Source: Alteromonas sp. BMJM2 (GTDB lineage Bacteria; Pseudomonadota; Gammaproteobacteria; Enterobacterales; Alteromonadaceae). From it: DNA of 64,000 nucleotides. How positions within the stretch are numbered: the first letter of the stretch is position 1; the number at the start of each line of letters is the position of its first letter. The position numbers and the translations under genes were made by a program. Where the stretch lies: the NCBI RefSeq assembly GCF_027257845.1, contig NZ_JAPVOT010000001.1:186001-250000 (forward strand). Reading direction: 5' to 3'. The notes under the pieces were generated by a model. The model did not search any database, was not told the DNA's origin, and saw nothing but the letters and a program-made list of their open reading frames with translations. Positions 28,745 through 39,169 of this stretch are shown here, one piece after another.

Positions 28745-30709
28745 GTGGGAGCTGGTTTTTTAAACATAGTGGTTTTAATGTTTATATCGGTGTGTGCGGT
28801 TGCTTTATTTAAGCGAGCGCACTTACCACCTATTCTTGCCTACCTCTTTGCAGGCATTCTTGCTGGCCCACAAATATTATCGGTATTTGCTCACCCAGAG
28901 CAGATGCATCTGCTGGCCGAAGTGGGCATTGTATTTTTACTGTTCTCTCTAGGGCTTGAATTTTCATTACCTAAATTGCTTGCAATGCGCTCATTAGTTT
29001 TTGGGGTTGGCTTGGGGCAGATGTTAATCACCACCGCAGTCTTCACAAGCGTTCCATACTTTTTAGGGTTGCCATTAAGTGCTTCGATCATTGTGGGCGG
29101 AACCCTCGCACTAAGCTCGACAGCTATTGTAATAAAGCAAGCCACTGAAATGGGGATCTTAAACAATCGCCGCACTCAGCTAGCAATCAGTATTCTGCTT
29201 TTCCAAGACTTAGCCGTTGTCCCTTTTCTTATTGCCATTCCCTTGCTAGCACAAACAGGTGAAGTAAGTATTGGCTTGGCACTAGGTGAGGCATTACTTA
29301 AAGGTGTGTTCGTTATCGCCTTTCTTATGTCTGTTGGTAAGTGGGTACTCCCATGGGTATTTAGAGAGGTCGCCAGAACGAGAACCGATGAACTGTTCGT
29401 TCTTACCACTATCTTAATCGCTTTATTGGCCGGTGGATTAACCTACTATTTTGGTCTTTCAATGGCGCTAGGGGCTTTTCTAGCCGGAATGATGTTGGGA
29501 GAAAGCCAGTATAAATATCAGCTAGAGGCAGATATTCGCCCCTTTAGAGACATTTTGATGGGATTGTTTTTTGTTACCGTTGGCATGCAGCTAGATTTAA
29601 GCGTGTTGTGGAGCAATCTATTTGAAATCGTTTTCGGTGTCTTTGCCCTTATGCTGGTGAAGGTGATACTGGTGAGGCTTGCATCGATGCTGGTTAAAAC
29701 CGACCCCATTGACGGATGGTCGGCTGGCGTGAAACTTTGCCAAATAGGAGAGTTTAGCTTCGTTATTGCCGCGCTAGCCACTACCCATGGTGTACTTTCA
29801 ACGCAACAATCGTCACTCATTATCAGTATGGGGGTCATTAGCATGGCGTTAACCCCGTGGTTAATGAGTAACAGTGTGCTAATTGCAAAGCGTATTGTGA
29901 AAAGTGATTTAACCCTCACCGATGAGGAAACGAGTGTACGCCACGATAGCCTGACTAATCATGTCATTATTTGCGGTTTCGGTCGGGTCGGGCAGTCGGT
30001 GGCACGTATGCTGAAAATGGAAGGGATAAAGTTTGTCGCCATAGATATGGACCCTGTACGAGTACAGGAGAGTCGCAATGCAGGAGAGCCAGTAGTTTTT
30101 GGAGACGCCAGTCAGAAAGATATTCTGATAAGTACTGCGATTGAAAAGGCCACCTTGGTGTTAGTGACCTTCGATCAAGTAGATAAAGCCAAACAAGTTA
30201 TTACCCAGGCCCGAACCATTTCCTCTACAGACGTAATGGTGAGAACGAAACGAGACTATCAATTAGAAAGTCTTTACTCTGCTGGAGCAAACCAAGTTGT
30301 GCCTGAACTGCAGGAGGGAAGCCTAATGCTAGTCTCTCAGGTGTTGCATTACGCTGGTGTACCTATGTCGAGAATATTGAAGCGGGTAAGAGCAGAGCGA
30401 AAAGGCCGTTACGATCACATGCATGGTTTCTACCCAGGTGAAACCACTGAGATAAGTTACGGCACAGAGGATAAGTTGGAGTTTATCCATGCCGTTGTGC
30501 TTAGCGAAGGCGCTGCATTTGTGGGTAAACCCTTAAACGATATTGATTTCGCCCGCATGCGGGTAAAAGTGAAGGGACTACGTCGAGAGGGTAACGAAGT
30601 GAAAGAGCCAGACGATAATGCCATACTTCAAGCCCACGATGTGCTTATCATTGCAGGAAAACCGCGAAGAGTGGAGCGGGCAGAGCGCAAACTATTAGAG
30701 GGCAACTAG
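28745..30709 (+). CDS. Monovalent cation:proton antiporter-2 (CPA2/KefB type) with RCK domain
   Basis: The 654-residue protein is a K+ efflux/K+:H+ antiporter of the CPA2 family. About twelve hydrophobic segments fill residues 1-385, including the family segments GIVFLLFSLGLEFS and SSTAIVIKQATEMG, and FQDLAVVPF. An RCK/TrkA-N nucleotide-binding domain starts at about residue 407 (IICGFGRVGQSVA), and a TrkA-C domain ends the protein (about 565-650). The start is GTG with CGGAGG upstream. No KefF/KefG ancillary gene is adjacent, so glutathione gating as in E. coli KefB/KefC is unproven; I leave the symbol blank. Its stop codon lies in the loop of a hairpin. Confidence 0.85.
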   Translation: MGAGFLNIVVLMFISVCAVALFKRAHLPPILAYLFAGILAGPQILSVFAHPEQMHLLAEVGIVFLLFSLGLEFSLPKLLAMRSLVFGVGLGQMLITTAVFTSVPYFLGLPLSASIIVGGTLALSSTAIVIKQATEMGILNNRRTQLAISILLFQDLAVVPFLIAIPLLAQTGEVSIGLALGEALLKGVFVIAFLMSVGKWVLPWVFREVARTRTDELFVLTTILIALLAGGLTYYFGLSMALGAFLAGMMLGESQYKYQLEADIRPFRDILMGLFFVTVGMQLDLSVLWSNLFEIVFGVFALMLVKVILVRLASMLVKTDPIDGWSAGVKLCQIGEFSFVIAALATTHGVLSTQQSSLIISMGVISMALTPWLMSNSVLIAKRIVKSDLTLTDEETSVRHDSLTNHVIICGFGRVGQSVARMLKMEGIKFVAIDMDPVRVQESRNAGEPVVFGDASQKDILISTAIEKATLVLVTFDQVDKAKQVITQARTISSTDVMVRTKRDYQLESLYSAGANQVVPELQEGSLMLVSQVLHYAGVPMSRILKRVRAERKGRYDHMHGFYPGETTEISYGTEDKLEFIHAVVLSEGAAFVGKPLNDIDFARMRVKVKGLRREGNEVKEPDDNAILQAHDVLIIAGKPRRVERAERKLLEGN

Positions 30710-30716
30710 CCCTCTT
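30697..30716. terminator. Hairpin spanning the antiporter stop codon
   Basis: agagggc/gccctct with loop aacta places the TAG stop (30707-30709) within the structure; the following sequence is ttaaaacctta, a weak T-tract on the plus strand. It may serve the converging genes on both strands. Confidence 0.5.
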
Positions 30717-30742
30717 AAAACCTTATTGATGCTAATGCTCAG

Positions 30743-30976
30743 TTAGGCTACGCGATCTTTTTCTAAATCAGCAAACTGCTTTTTGAGGTCGTATTTTTCG
30801 TCGGTAACAATTTTCTCTAATACCGAAATACGCTCTTTTAATTCAGCAATTTCCGATTTGTATGCATCGAATTCCTTGCCGTTAAGTTTTTTCTTGCTCT
30901 TATCTTTCGCGCTGTCGATAATACTGACCAGCGCCCATGCACAAATAGCAACAATAGCAATAGCAGTTAAATTCAT
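30743..30976 (-). CDS. Small membrane protein with coiled coil, PspB-like
   Basis: The 77-residue protein has one N-terminal membrane segment (LTAIAIVAICAWALVSII, about 3-20), a Lys-rich linker, and a heptad-patterned coiled coil from about 40 to 75 (EIAELKERISVLEKIVTD). This layout and the ERI-LE-I pattern resemble phage-shock protein B, which in E. coli binds PspC and controls PspA. No pspA, pspC or pspF lies nearby, so the functional link is weak. A bacterial ribosome binding site (gagagggatgcc) precedes the ATG. It converges with the antiporter gene. Confidence 0.55.
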   Translation of the reverse strand: MNLTAIAIVAICAWALVSIIDSAKDKSKKKLNGKEFDAYKSEIAELKERISVLEKIVTDEKYDLKKQFADLEKDRVA

Positions 30977-31875
<899 letters not shown>

Positions 31876-32039
31876 ACCAAGGCAGTTCAAAGGTGAAATA
31901 GCTGAAATCTGAAGCAATTAGGACCAGAAGTAGTGCAAACCCTAGGTCGTCAGAATCAAGAGCCGTCGAAAACAATAACCGTCAAAAGCAGGTGCAGTAA
32001 GAAAGGCTCGGAGTCACAACAAGTTCACCACAGAGCAAG

Positions 32040-32195
32040 CTAATCATAGCTTCTGGTCAATTGGGTGAACATGTCATTGGTGACATAAAGCCTTCTGCGA
32101 TGTAATACTTTTTGATGACTTTTCTTTATTAACAGTCTGCGTCTGTTGTTATTTCTCAATGTAATTCCTCTTCTCATAAATCTATTTTTTTTCAT
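32040..32195 (-). CDS. Unrecognised 51-residue Arg/Lys-rich protein
   Basis: On the minus strand an ATG at 32195, preceded by AGGGAG with a 6-7 nt spacing, opens a 51-codon frame ending in TAG at 32040. The product starts MKKNRFMRRGITLRNNN and includes RRRLLIKKSHQKVLHRRR; it has 11 Arg and 5 Lys against 2 Asp and no Glu. There is no signal peptide or membrane segment. Such a charge suggests RNA, ribosome or DNA binding, but I do not recognise a family and it is not Sra or RMF by sequence. It lies 182 bp after mltF on the same strand. The good ribosome binding site and the length in otherwise stop-rich sequence support it; it could still be chance. Confidence 0.5.
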   Translation of the reverse strand: MKKNRFMRRGITLRNNNRRRLLIKKSHQKVLHRRRLYVTNDMFTQLTRSYD

Positions 32196-32377
32196 ATACA
32201 CTCCCTATTCAAACGATGTTGGGAAGCTAGATAACACCAAATTCACAGGCACCTCGATGGTATCTAATTGAATTAGGCTTATGCTTCTAAAATTACGTTA
32301 TAGAGATGACACTTAAATGACATATTTCAATAGCCAGCGACTTCTGAGTGGGTAATTATTTAGGCAGACTATTGGTA

Positions 32378-33760
32378 TTATATTTTATTTTGTTCATCGA
32401 GCCACACCAGACTGTCATAGTAGCGCCGGATATTTTCAACATACTGCATTGCTTCATCACCGCGGGCATAGCCATAGCGAGTAGTTCGATAGTATTTTTT
32501 CTGCCTAAGTTGGGGCAATCTGCGTTTTACATCTACCCATAAGTCAGGGTTACCACCCTGACGCTCGGTTAACACCCTTGCATCCTCCAAATGCCCCATT
32601 CCTATATTGTACGCAGCCATGGCCATCCATACTCGGTCAGGGTTACCAATTCGCGCGGGTATACGACTCAGTAAGCTAGCAAAATAACGAGAGCCGCCGC
32701 GAATGCTTTGTTCGGGGTCAACGCGATCACTTACATCCCAGTCACTTGCAGTATCAAGAGTGAGCATCATCAGTCCTCTAACACCCGTGCGAGATACGGC
32801 ATTAGGTTCCCAGTGACTCTCTTGATAGCTCATGGCCGCCAGCAGTCGCCAGTCTAAGTCGCCTGAATACCTTTTGAACAAGGGTTGGTATTGTTTAAGG
32901 GTAGATTCTGCCGCCTTCTTAAATGCACGGCTGTCAACATAATCAAACTGACGAATATGGCCGAAATACTTGTCTTCCAAAACGGTAAACCAGCCTGATT
33001 GATGTACCGTTCCAAAATATTCAATAATTGCCGCTTTCACCGAGTCATCTTGGTTTAGCGGCAAAGCCCACGCCATTGGCATTTCGGTATTCAAGGTTTT
33101 TGCCACAGCCAAGCTAGGATAGCGCCTGCGCTGCAAGGCTAGCCGATTGCTGTCGGCCACAGTAAAACTAATTTCTCCTGATGCGACCTGCTGCAGCAAC
33201 TCCTCTGAATCAGAATCCTCGGTGGTGACAACCTTAGATGACGGTATTTGTGAAGACGATTGGCCAAGAAGCTCATTGAGCACGAATACTTGACTACTTC
33301 CCGATACAGCAATGATAGGTGAAGATAACGCTTGTAAATTACGAGGCCTAGTTGTGCCGGCTTTAAATACTAACTGCTGATCCACGAATTGATATGCAGG
33401 TCCATAGGCAAAACGCTGTTGCAAATTTGATGTGACGGCATCGCCGGTTGCAACAATGTCGAGGTTTCCTTCTTCTAGCTGCTGCAACATAACTTCATAA
33501 CTATAAAACGGGTACAAATCGAGCGTTACCCCGAGATAATCAGCGAAGCCGGCCAAAAGTTCGTACTCAAATCCCTGTGGCCCGCTGGCACCATTGTAGA
33601 AGGTGCCGGCGCCATATACGGTTCCAACCTTGATAGAATCTCTTTCGAGTAACTGCGATAATGCCGTCGGTACAGAGGGCACCGTGCAGGCAATGGTAAC
33701 AGCTGAAAGTATCAGTAGTGCGTAAAGTCGAAATTGCTTTTTATAGCGTTGTAACTGCAT
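32378..33760 (-). CDS. mltF: Membrane-bound lytic murein transglycosylase F
   Basis: MltF cleaves peptidoglycan glycan strands to 1,6-anhydro ends. The 460-residue protein has an N-terminal hydrophobic export segment ending near Cys25 (a weak lipobox, TIAC), a periplasmic substrate-binding-protein-like domain (about 42-270) that regulates the enzyme, and a C-terminal SLT domain (about 290-440). The catalytic Glu is Glu314 in AMSYQESHW, followed by GVRGLMMLT, AAYNIGMGHL and YVENIRRYYD motifs. It diverges from purL, as in E. coli. Confidence 0.95.
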   Translation of the reverse strand: MQLQRYKKQFRLYALLILSAVTIACTVPSVPTALSQLLERDSIKVGTVYGAGTFYNGASGPQGFEYELLAGFADYLGVTLDLYPFYSYEVMLQQLEEGNLDIVATGDAVTSNLQQRFAYGPAYQFVDQQLVFKAGTTRPRNLQALSSPIIAVSGSSQVFVLNELLGQSSSQIPSSKVVTTEDSDSEELLQQVASGEISFTVADSNRLALQRRRYPSLAVAKTLNTEMPMAWALPLNQDDSVKAAIIEYFGTVHQSGWFTVLEDKYFGHIRQFDYVDSRAFKKAAESTLKQYQPLFKRYSGDLDWRLLAAMSYQESHWEPNAVSRTGVRGLMMLTLDTASDWDVSDRVDPEQSIRGGSRYFASLLSRIPARIGNPDRVWMAMAAYNIGMGHLEDARVLTERQGGNPDLWVDVKRRLPQLRQKKYYRTTRYGYARGDEAMQYVENIRRYYDSLVWLDEQNKI

Positions 33761-33825
33761 AGCGCTTTTCTTATTTGTGTTAGTTAAAAAATTTCAAAAA
33801 AATGTCACGTAAGGTCGTATTGAGG

Positions 33826-33854
33826 TTACCAAATGAGCATAATTGCTCTATAAT
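33826..33854 (+). promoter_or_regulatory. purL promoter with dyad in the spacer
   Basis: TTACCA at 33826-33831, a 17-bp spacer and a perfect TATAAT at 33849-33854, followed by a GC-rich ccgcgccg discriminator. The spacer contains the inverted repeat GAGCA-taat-TGCTC (33835-33848), well placed for a repressor. A second small inverted repeat, gttgttt-ca-aaacaac, lies in the leader at 33906-33921. Confidence 0.6.
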
Positions 33855-33934
33855 CCGCGCCGAATTACTCATCAATTTAAGAGGCAACGCGTCGCATTGA
33901 TGGTCGTTGTTTCAAAACAACCAGGTAAAGCACT

Positions 33935-36900
33935 ATGTTGGTCCTTCGAGGCGCTCCCGCACTATCAGAGTTCAACCAAACTAAACTGATTGCAAAGCTG
34001 GGTCAATCCGGCGTTAAGGTGAATAACCTTTATAGCGAATATATTCACCTAGTAGATTCTCAAGGTGACTTATCCAATCAGCAAATAGAAATCTTAGAAA
34101 AACTGCTCACTTACGGGCCTGCTAGGCAAACACAGTCGCCTTCTGGAACACTTTTTCTTATCACTCCTCGTCCAGGTACTATCTCACCTTGGTCCTCAAA
34201 AGCCACCGATATCGCTCATAACTGTAGTCTTGATACTATTAACCGTATTGAGCGAGGTTGCGCGTTTTACATTGATACCGATACCCGCTTAAGTGATGAC
34301 GATTTTGCCCTAGTTGCTAGTTTCTTACACGATAGAATGACAGAATCGGTGTTTACCAATACTGATGATGCGGCGGTGCTTTTTGCACAGGCAGAGGCGA
34401 AAAGCTTTACTTCTGTACAGATGTTAGAAGACGGAAAAGATGCACTTGTAAACGCAAACGTGTCTTTAGGCTTAGCGCTTGCTGATGATGAAATTGATTA
34501 CCTATTTGACAGCTTTACGACGTTAGGCAGAAACCCAACGGATGTAGAGCTCTATATGTTTGCACAAGCAAACTCTGAGCACTGCCGTCATAAAATTTTT
34601 AATGCCAGCTGGACTATCGACGGAAAAGATCAGGAAAAGTCACTTTTCAAAATGATCAAAAATACCTTCGAATTGCTGCCTGACAGCGTGTTCTCTGCCT
34701 ATAAAGATAACGCAGCGGTAATGGAAGGGTGGCAAGCCGGACGTTTCTTCCCAAATCCTCAGTCTCATCAGTATGAATATCATCACGAAGATATTGATAT
34801 TCTGATGAAGGTTGAAACACACAATCATCCAACAGCTATTTCGCCTTTTCCTGGTGCTGCTACAGGCTCTGGTGGTGAAATTCGCGATGAAGGCGCAACA
34901 GGCCGAGGCTCTAAGCCAAAAGCAGGGCTTGTTGGCTTTACGGTGTCTAACCTTCGCATTCCAGGTTCAGAGCAGCCGTGGGAAAGTGAATACGGTAAGC
35001 CGCAGCGAATTGTTAGCGCACTTGATATTATGACAGAAGGCCCGTTAGGTGGCGCTGCGTTTAACAATGAATTTGGTCGTCCTAATCTGTTGGGTTACTT
35101 CCGTACTTACGAACAAGAAGTAAACAGCTTTAACGGTGTTGAAGTAAGAGGCTATCACAAGCCTATTATGCTCGCCGGTGGGCTGGGTAATATTCGCCGT
35201 GACCAAATTGAGAAAGGTGAAATTACGGTGGGTGCCAAGCTAATTGTACTTGGTGGGCCAGCGATGAATATCGGCCTTGGTGGCGGTGCAGCCTCATCAA
35301 TGGCATCAGGCCAGTCAAACGAAGATTTAGATTTTGCCTCTGTACAACGAGAGAATCCAGAAATGGAGCGTCGCTGTCAGGAAGTGATCGATGCATGTTG
35401 GCAGCTTGGTGAAAATAACCCTATTCAGTTTATCCACGATGTGGGTGCGGGTGGCTTGTCTAATGCGCTACCCGAGTTAGTCAGCGATGGTGGTCGCGGT
35501 GGTAACTTTGAGCTAAGAAAAGTATTGTCAGACGAGCCGGGCATGACGCCATTAGAGTTGTGGTGTAACGAGTCACAAGAACGCTATGTCATGTCAGTGG
35601 CACCGCAAAATATGCCAGTATTCGAAGCAATTTGCGCCCGTGAACGAGCTCCCTATGCGGTAGTAGGTGAAGCAACGGTGGAAGAGCACCTCAACCTCAA
35701 TGACAGCCAATTCGATAACAAACCTATTGATATGCCACTGGATGTTTTACTAGGTAAACCACCTAAAATGCATCGTGATGTAACCTCGAAAGTGGCAAAC
35801 TCCCCTGCATTTGATGACAGAGGAATAAGTTTGAGTGAAGCTGCAGAGCGCGTTTTGTCTCTGCCCACCGTCGCAGAGAAAACGTTCCTTATCACTATTG
35901 GCGATCGTTCTGTAACAGGGTTAGTCAATCGCGACCAAATGGTGGGTCCGTGGCAAGTTCCCGTTGCTGACGTCGCGGTTACGGCCAGTGCCTTTGACAC
36001 CTATCACGGCGAATCAATGGCAATGGGAGAGCGCACGCCAGTCGCCTTACTATCTCATGGGGCTTCTGCACGACTTGCAGTAGGTGAAGCTCTTACTAAT
36101 ATTGCGGCCTCTTACATCGGTGATATTAAACGCATTAAATTGTCTGCGAACTGGATGACAGCTGCCGGTCACCCAGGTGAAGATGCAGGTTTGTATGAAG
36201 CGGTTAAAGCTGTTGGTGAAGAGCTTTGCCCTGAATTGGGATTAACTATTCCAGTGGGTAAAGACTCCATGTCGATGAAAACGGCATGGCAGGACGATGG
36301 CGAGGAGAAATCAGTCACATCACCACTTTCTTTAGTTATTACTGCGTTTGGTGCGGTAAAAGATATTCGTAAAACCGTAACGCCCCAGTTAAGAACTGAC
36401 AAAGGCGACAGTAAGTTATTGCTCATTGACCTTGGTGAGGGCAACAATCGCTTAGGTGCAAGCTGCCTAGCGCAAGTGTATGAGCAACTCGGCGATAGCC
36501 CAGCAGATGTGGTTTCAGCCGCGAGACTAAAAGGCTTTTTCAACGCAATTCAGGCGCTTTTGGAAAAGGGGCTGGTTCAAGCGTATCACGACCGTTCCGA
36601 TGGCGGTTTATTCACTACCGTTGCGGAAATGGCTTTCGCTGGTAAAACCGGTGTAACAATAGCGTTAGATAAACTCACCGGTAATGATTTATCAGTGTTA
36701 TTTAACGAAGAGTTAGGCGGTGTTGTGCAGGTGCTAGAGCGTGACAGCGAGGCGGTAAATGCTATTCTTGCAGAGCACGGCTTAGCCGACATCACTTATG
36801 ACATCGGCTCGGTTAATACTACCGATATGATTGAGTTTCAGCGCGACGGTGTTGCGGTATTAGCTGACAGCAGAGTGTCGATGAGAACTACATGGGCAAC

Positions 36901-37822
36901 CACAACGTTTGAGATGCAAAAGCTGCGCGATAACCCCACGTGTGCAGAACAAGAGCACATGGCAAAGCAAGACGCTACAGACCCAGGCCTACACGCTAAC
37001 TTATCTTATGATGTAAACGATGATATAGCGGCACCTTACATTGCCACTGGCGCTAAGCCAAAGGTCGCTATATTACGAGAGCAGGGGGTTAACTCCCATC
37101 TTGAAATGGCAGCGGCATTTACGCGTGCAGGCTTTGATGCGGTAGATGTTCACATGAGTGATATTCTTTCAGGTCGAAGTCCACTAGACACCTTTGCGGG
37201 CCTTGCCGCATGTGGCGGCTTTTCTTACGGTGACGTTTTAGGAGCAGGTGAAGGCTGGGCGAAGTCAATACTCTTTAATAGCATGGCGAGAGATCAATTT
37301 GAGAAGTTCTTTTCTCGCGACGATACCTTTAGCTTAGGTGTATGTAACGGTTGTCAAATGTTGTCTAACTTGAAGTCACTCATTCCAGGTACCGATCACT
37401 GGCCTCACTTTGTGACAAACCAATCTGCGCGTTTTGAAGCACGTGTTGCTATGGTTGAAGTGATGAAATCCAAATCTGTGCTTCTCGATGGCATGGCCGG
37501 TTCGCGTATGCCAATTGCGGTTTCCCACGGTGAAGGGCAAGCAGAGTTTGCCAGTGCTGAAGCGTTAGCAAAAGCAAATGAGCACGTGGCATTGCGATAC
37601 GTGGATAATTTTGGTAACCCAACCATGCAATATCCAGCAAACCCTAACGGTTCTCCACAAGGGATCACAGGACTAACTTCTGCTGATGGGCGTAGCACCA
37701 TTATGATGCCGCACCCCGAGCGTGTATTTAGAGCTGTAGCCAACTCTTGGTGTCCTGATGACTGGGAAGAGGATGGGGCATGGATGCGTATTTTCAGAAA
37801 CGCACGTAAGTTTGTTGGTTAG
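33935..37822 (+). CDS. purL: Phosphoribosylformylglycinamidine synthase (large single-chain form)
   Basis: PurL converts FGAR, glutamine and ATP to FGAM in purine synthesis. The 1295-residue chain contains the whole activity: an N-terminal PurS-like domain (about 1-150), a linker, two AIR-synthase-type halves (about 215-1030; for example [20 protein letters not shown] and GGFAG-like glycine loops), and a class I glutaminase domain (about 1040-1295) with the nucleophile Cys1137 in GVCNGCQML and the His-Glu pair in MPHPERVFR. Length and layout equal the E. coli enzyme. It is a single-gene unit with its own promoter. Confidence 0.98.
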   Translation: MLVLRGAPALSEFNQTKLIAKLGQSGVKVNNLYSEYIHLVDSQGDLSNQQIEILEKLLTYGPARQTQSPSGTLFLITPRPGTISPWSSKATDIAHNCSLDTINRIERGCAFYIDTDTRLSDDDFALVASFLHDRMTESVFTNTDDAAVLFAQAEAKSFTSVQMLEDGKDALVNANVSLGLALADDEIDYLFDSFTTLGRNPTDVELYMFAQANSEHCRHKIFNASWTIDGKDQEKSLFKMIKNTFELLPDSVFSAYKDNAAVMEGWQAGRFFPNPQSHQYEYHHEDIDILMKVETHNHPTAISPFPGAATGSGGEIRDEGATGRGSKPKAGLVGFTVSNLRIPGSEQPWESEYGKPQRIVSALDIMTEGPLGGAAFNNEFGRPNLLGYFRTYEQEVNSFNGVEVRGYHKPIMLAGGLGNIRRDQIEKGEITVGAKLIVLGGPAMNIGLGGGAASSMASGQSNEDLDFASVQRENPEMERRCQEVIDACWQLGENNPIQFIHDVGAGGLSNALPELVSDGGRGGNFELRKVLSDEPGMTPLELWCNESQERYVMSVAPQNMPVFEAICARERAPYAVVGEATVEEHLNLNDSQFDNKPIDMPLDVLLGKPPKMHRDVTSKVANSPAFDDRGISLSEAAERVLSLPTVAEKTFLITIGDRSVTGLVNRDQMVGPWQVPVADVAVTASAFDTYHGESMAMGERTPVALLSHGASARLAVGEALTNIAASYIGDIKRIKLSANWMTAAGHPGEDAGLYEAVKAVGEELCPELGLTIPVGKDSMSMKTAWQDDGEEKSVTSPLSLVITAFGAVKDIRKTVTPQLRTDKGDSKLLLIDLGEGNNRLGASCLAQVYEQLGDSPADVVSAARLKGFFNAIQALLEKGLVQAYHDRSDGGLFTTVAEMAFAGKTGVTIALDKLTGNDLSVLFNEELGGVVQVLERDSEAVNAILAEHGLADITYDIGSVNTTDMIEFQRDGVAVLADSRVSMRTTWATTTFEMQKLRDNPTCAEQEHMAKQDATDPGLHANLSYDVNDDIAAPYIATGAKPKVAILREQGVNSHLEMAAAFTRAGFDAVDVHMSDILSGRSPLDTFAGLAACGGFSYGDVLGAGEGWAKSILFNSMARDQFEKFFSRDDTFSLGVCNGCQMLSNLKSLIPGTDHWPHFVTNQSARFEARVAMVEVMKSKSVLLDGMAGSRMPIAVSHGEGQAEFASAEALAKANEHVALRYVDNFGNPTMQYPANPNGSPQGITGLTSADGRSTIMMPHPERVFRAVANSWCPDDWEEDGAWMRIFRNARKFVG

Positions 37823-38065
37823 CAATATATGATATCAGCGTGTTATGTTGGCTGATTTTGGCCAATATAGCTGCTGATTTATTGAACAAGGGCACTTTTT
37901 GTGTCAAACCATTGGCTTAGCGTCAATATTTTGCTTTTGCCCCTTGTTATTGGGGTGTCGCTGATCTATTGTAGTGCTGCACGGATTGCAATTTGGTTAC
38001 AGGAGTTGAATTGGGTTGCACTAGTTATTGGTAACAATACTAGTTTAAATAATAAGAGACGAACA

Positions 38066-38206
38066 ATGAATCGTTCCTCAAAAGGGTTTGGCTTGACTGG
38101 AGTCGCCATCGCTGTGGTTTTGATGTTTATTACCGCCGTATTTAGTACTTCTGCAAAATCTGCAGACGCTCCAACAACGCTAAGTGTGCAATCTTCAGTT
38201 AAGTAG
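38066..38206 (+). CDS. Hypothetical 46-residue secreted or membrane peptide
   Basis: An ATG at 38066 with AAGAGAC upstream opens a frame for 46 residues: a short basic N-terminus (MNRSSKGFG), a hydrophobic stretch (LTGVAIAVVLMFITAVFSTS) and a small polar tail of about 18 residues. This is the shape of a signal peptide or a single membrane anchor. The frame stays open upstream to a GTG at 37901, but that part has no ribosome binding site. A 15-bp perfect terminator stem follows 16 bp after the stop, consistent with a short transcription unit. No family recognised. Confidence 0.4.
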   Translation: MNRSSKGFGLTGVAIAVVLMFITAVFSTSAKSADAPTTLSVQSSVK

Positions 38207-38222
38207 TCTGAAAGAAAATAAT

Positions 38223-38262
38223 AAAGCCCGTAATAAATACGTTTATTACGGGCTTTAATCAT
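38223..38262. terminator. Bidirectional terminator before smrA
   Basis: A 15-bp perfect stem (aaagcccgtaataaa at 38223-38237, tttattacgggcttt at 38242-38256) with a 4-nt loop tacg and A/T ends on both sides. It lies between the small plus-strand ORF and the 3' end of smrA. Confidence 0.9.
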
Positions 38263-38314
38263 TTTGGGCGATGCTATTTTTCTATGAGCATCTCCCCCTA
38301 AGTTTGAGCGGTAC

Positions 38315-38902
38315 TTATCCTTTCCTATTTTTTTCTCTGTTTATCAATTTTTGTTGAGGATGTTTCTTTAATAACACATAGGTAGCGCCAAATCCGCCAT
38401 GCATAGGCTGCGCGGTATGAAACGCAATGACTTCCTCAAGTTCGCGCAACCAATGATTAACGTAACTTTTCTTTAAAGCCGGAAAAGGCTTAGAGTTTTC
38501 ACCAGTCCCATGCTTGATCAAAAATGCTCTTACGCCTTTTTCATGCCCTGAAAGCACGTTCTGATACAGTAAATCTCTGCTTTCATCGAGGGTTTTTCCC
38601 GCCAAAGATATCACTACCTCTAGCGGATACTTTCCTAGCCTTAGCTTTTTAAATACACCATCTTGAATACCTGGCTGCTGAAATTGTATAAAGTCATCGG
38701 GCGGCACAGGTTTCACACCTTCCATACTCAATGGATTTTTTAATTTATTTCGAATGGAGGCTTGCAGGGAAGCGCGTTTCTGCTTTTCTGCTAAGGCTGC
38801 TGCTGGGTCGTGCAGCTGTGCTTTATCGTCAGAGATAATGGGTTTTACGTCTTGCATCTCAGCAAAAAAAGAATCCAATTCATCGTGTTCGAAATGGCTC
38901 AT
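38315..38902 (-). CDS. smrA: Smr-domain endonuclease SmrA (YdaL-like)
   Basis: The 195-residue protein has an N-terminal unstructured part (FFAEMQDVKPI, which matches SmrA openings) and a C-terminal Smr domain (about 95-185). Family marks are GVFKKLRLGKYPLEVVISL, the HGxG loop FLIKHGTGENS, and TAQPMHGGFGATYVLL. Like E. coli SmrA, it lacks the DxH motif of MutS2-type Smr domains, having ISLAGKT instead, so catalysis must rely on other residues. Smr proteins nick DNA or cleave RNA; the physiological role is unsettled. Single gene on the minus strand. Confidence 0.82.
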   Translation of the reverse strand: MSHFEHDELDSFFAEMQDVKPIISDDKAQLHDPAAALAEKQKRASLQASIRNKLKNPLSMEGVKPVPPDDFIQFQQPGIQDGVFKKLRLGKYPLEVVISLAGKTLDESRDLLYQNVLSGHEKGVRAFLIKHGTGENSKPFPALKKSYVNHWLRELEEVIAFHTAQPMHGGFGATYVLLKKHPQQKLINREKNRKG

Positions 38903-39015
38903 TAGTGCTCCCTGAGGTTACAACTTGTTTAAATGGCAAGTTACTTGATGGCTTTAACAACGACAAGTGATTTGTACACTAAATAAGGATATGGGGATTA
39001 AGTTGTAAATTTCAC

Positions 39016-39091
39016 TGGCGTCCCCACCGCGACTCGAACGCAGATCTAAAGCTTAGGAGGCTCTTGTTTTATCCAGTTAAACTATGGGGAC
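39016..39091 (-). tRNA. tRNA-Arg (anticodon CCU)
   Basis: The minus strand folds into a complete 76-nt cloverleaf including an encoded CCA end. The acceptor stem is GTCCCCA/TGGGGAC with discriminator G, the D-stem GTTT/AAAC, the anticodon stem AGAGC/GCTTT with loop CTCCTAA (anticodon CCU), and the T-arm CTGCG-TTCGAGT-CGCGG. It reads the rare AGG codon. No integrase or att-like duplication of its 3' end was seen nearby. Confidence 0.95.
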
Positions 39092-39169
39092 GTCGTTTAT
39101 GATTATACCCACAAAAGCCAAATACGGAACCCTGGATTTAGGATAATTGTTCGACCGCTTTTTGTGCCT

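Noticed and set aside
37901-38065. N-terminal extension of the 46-residue ORF from a GTG at 37901
   Set aside because: There is no ribosome binding site, and it would put two hydrophobic segments ahead of an internal ATG that already looks like a proper start.
39016-39091. tRNA-Arg(CCU) as the attachment site of an integrated island
   Set aside because: No integrase, no direct repeat of the tRNA 3' end, and the flanking genes (smrA, flgT) are ordinary chromosomal genes.
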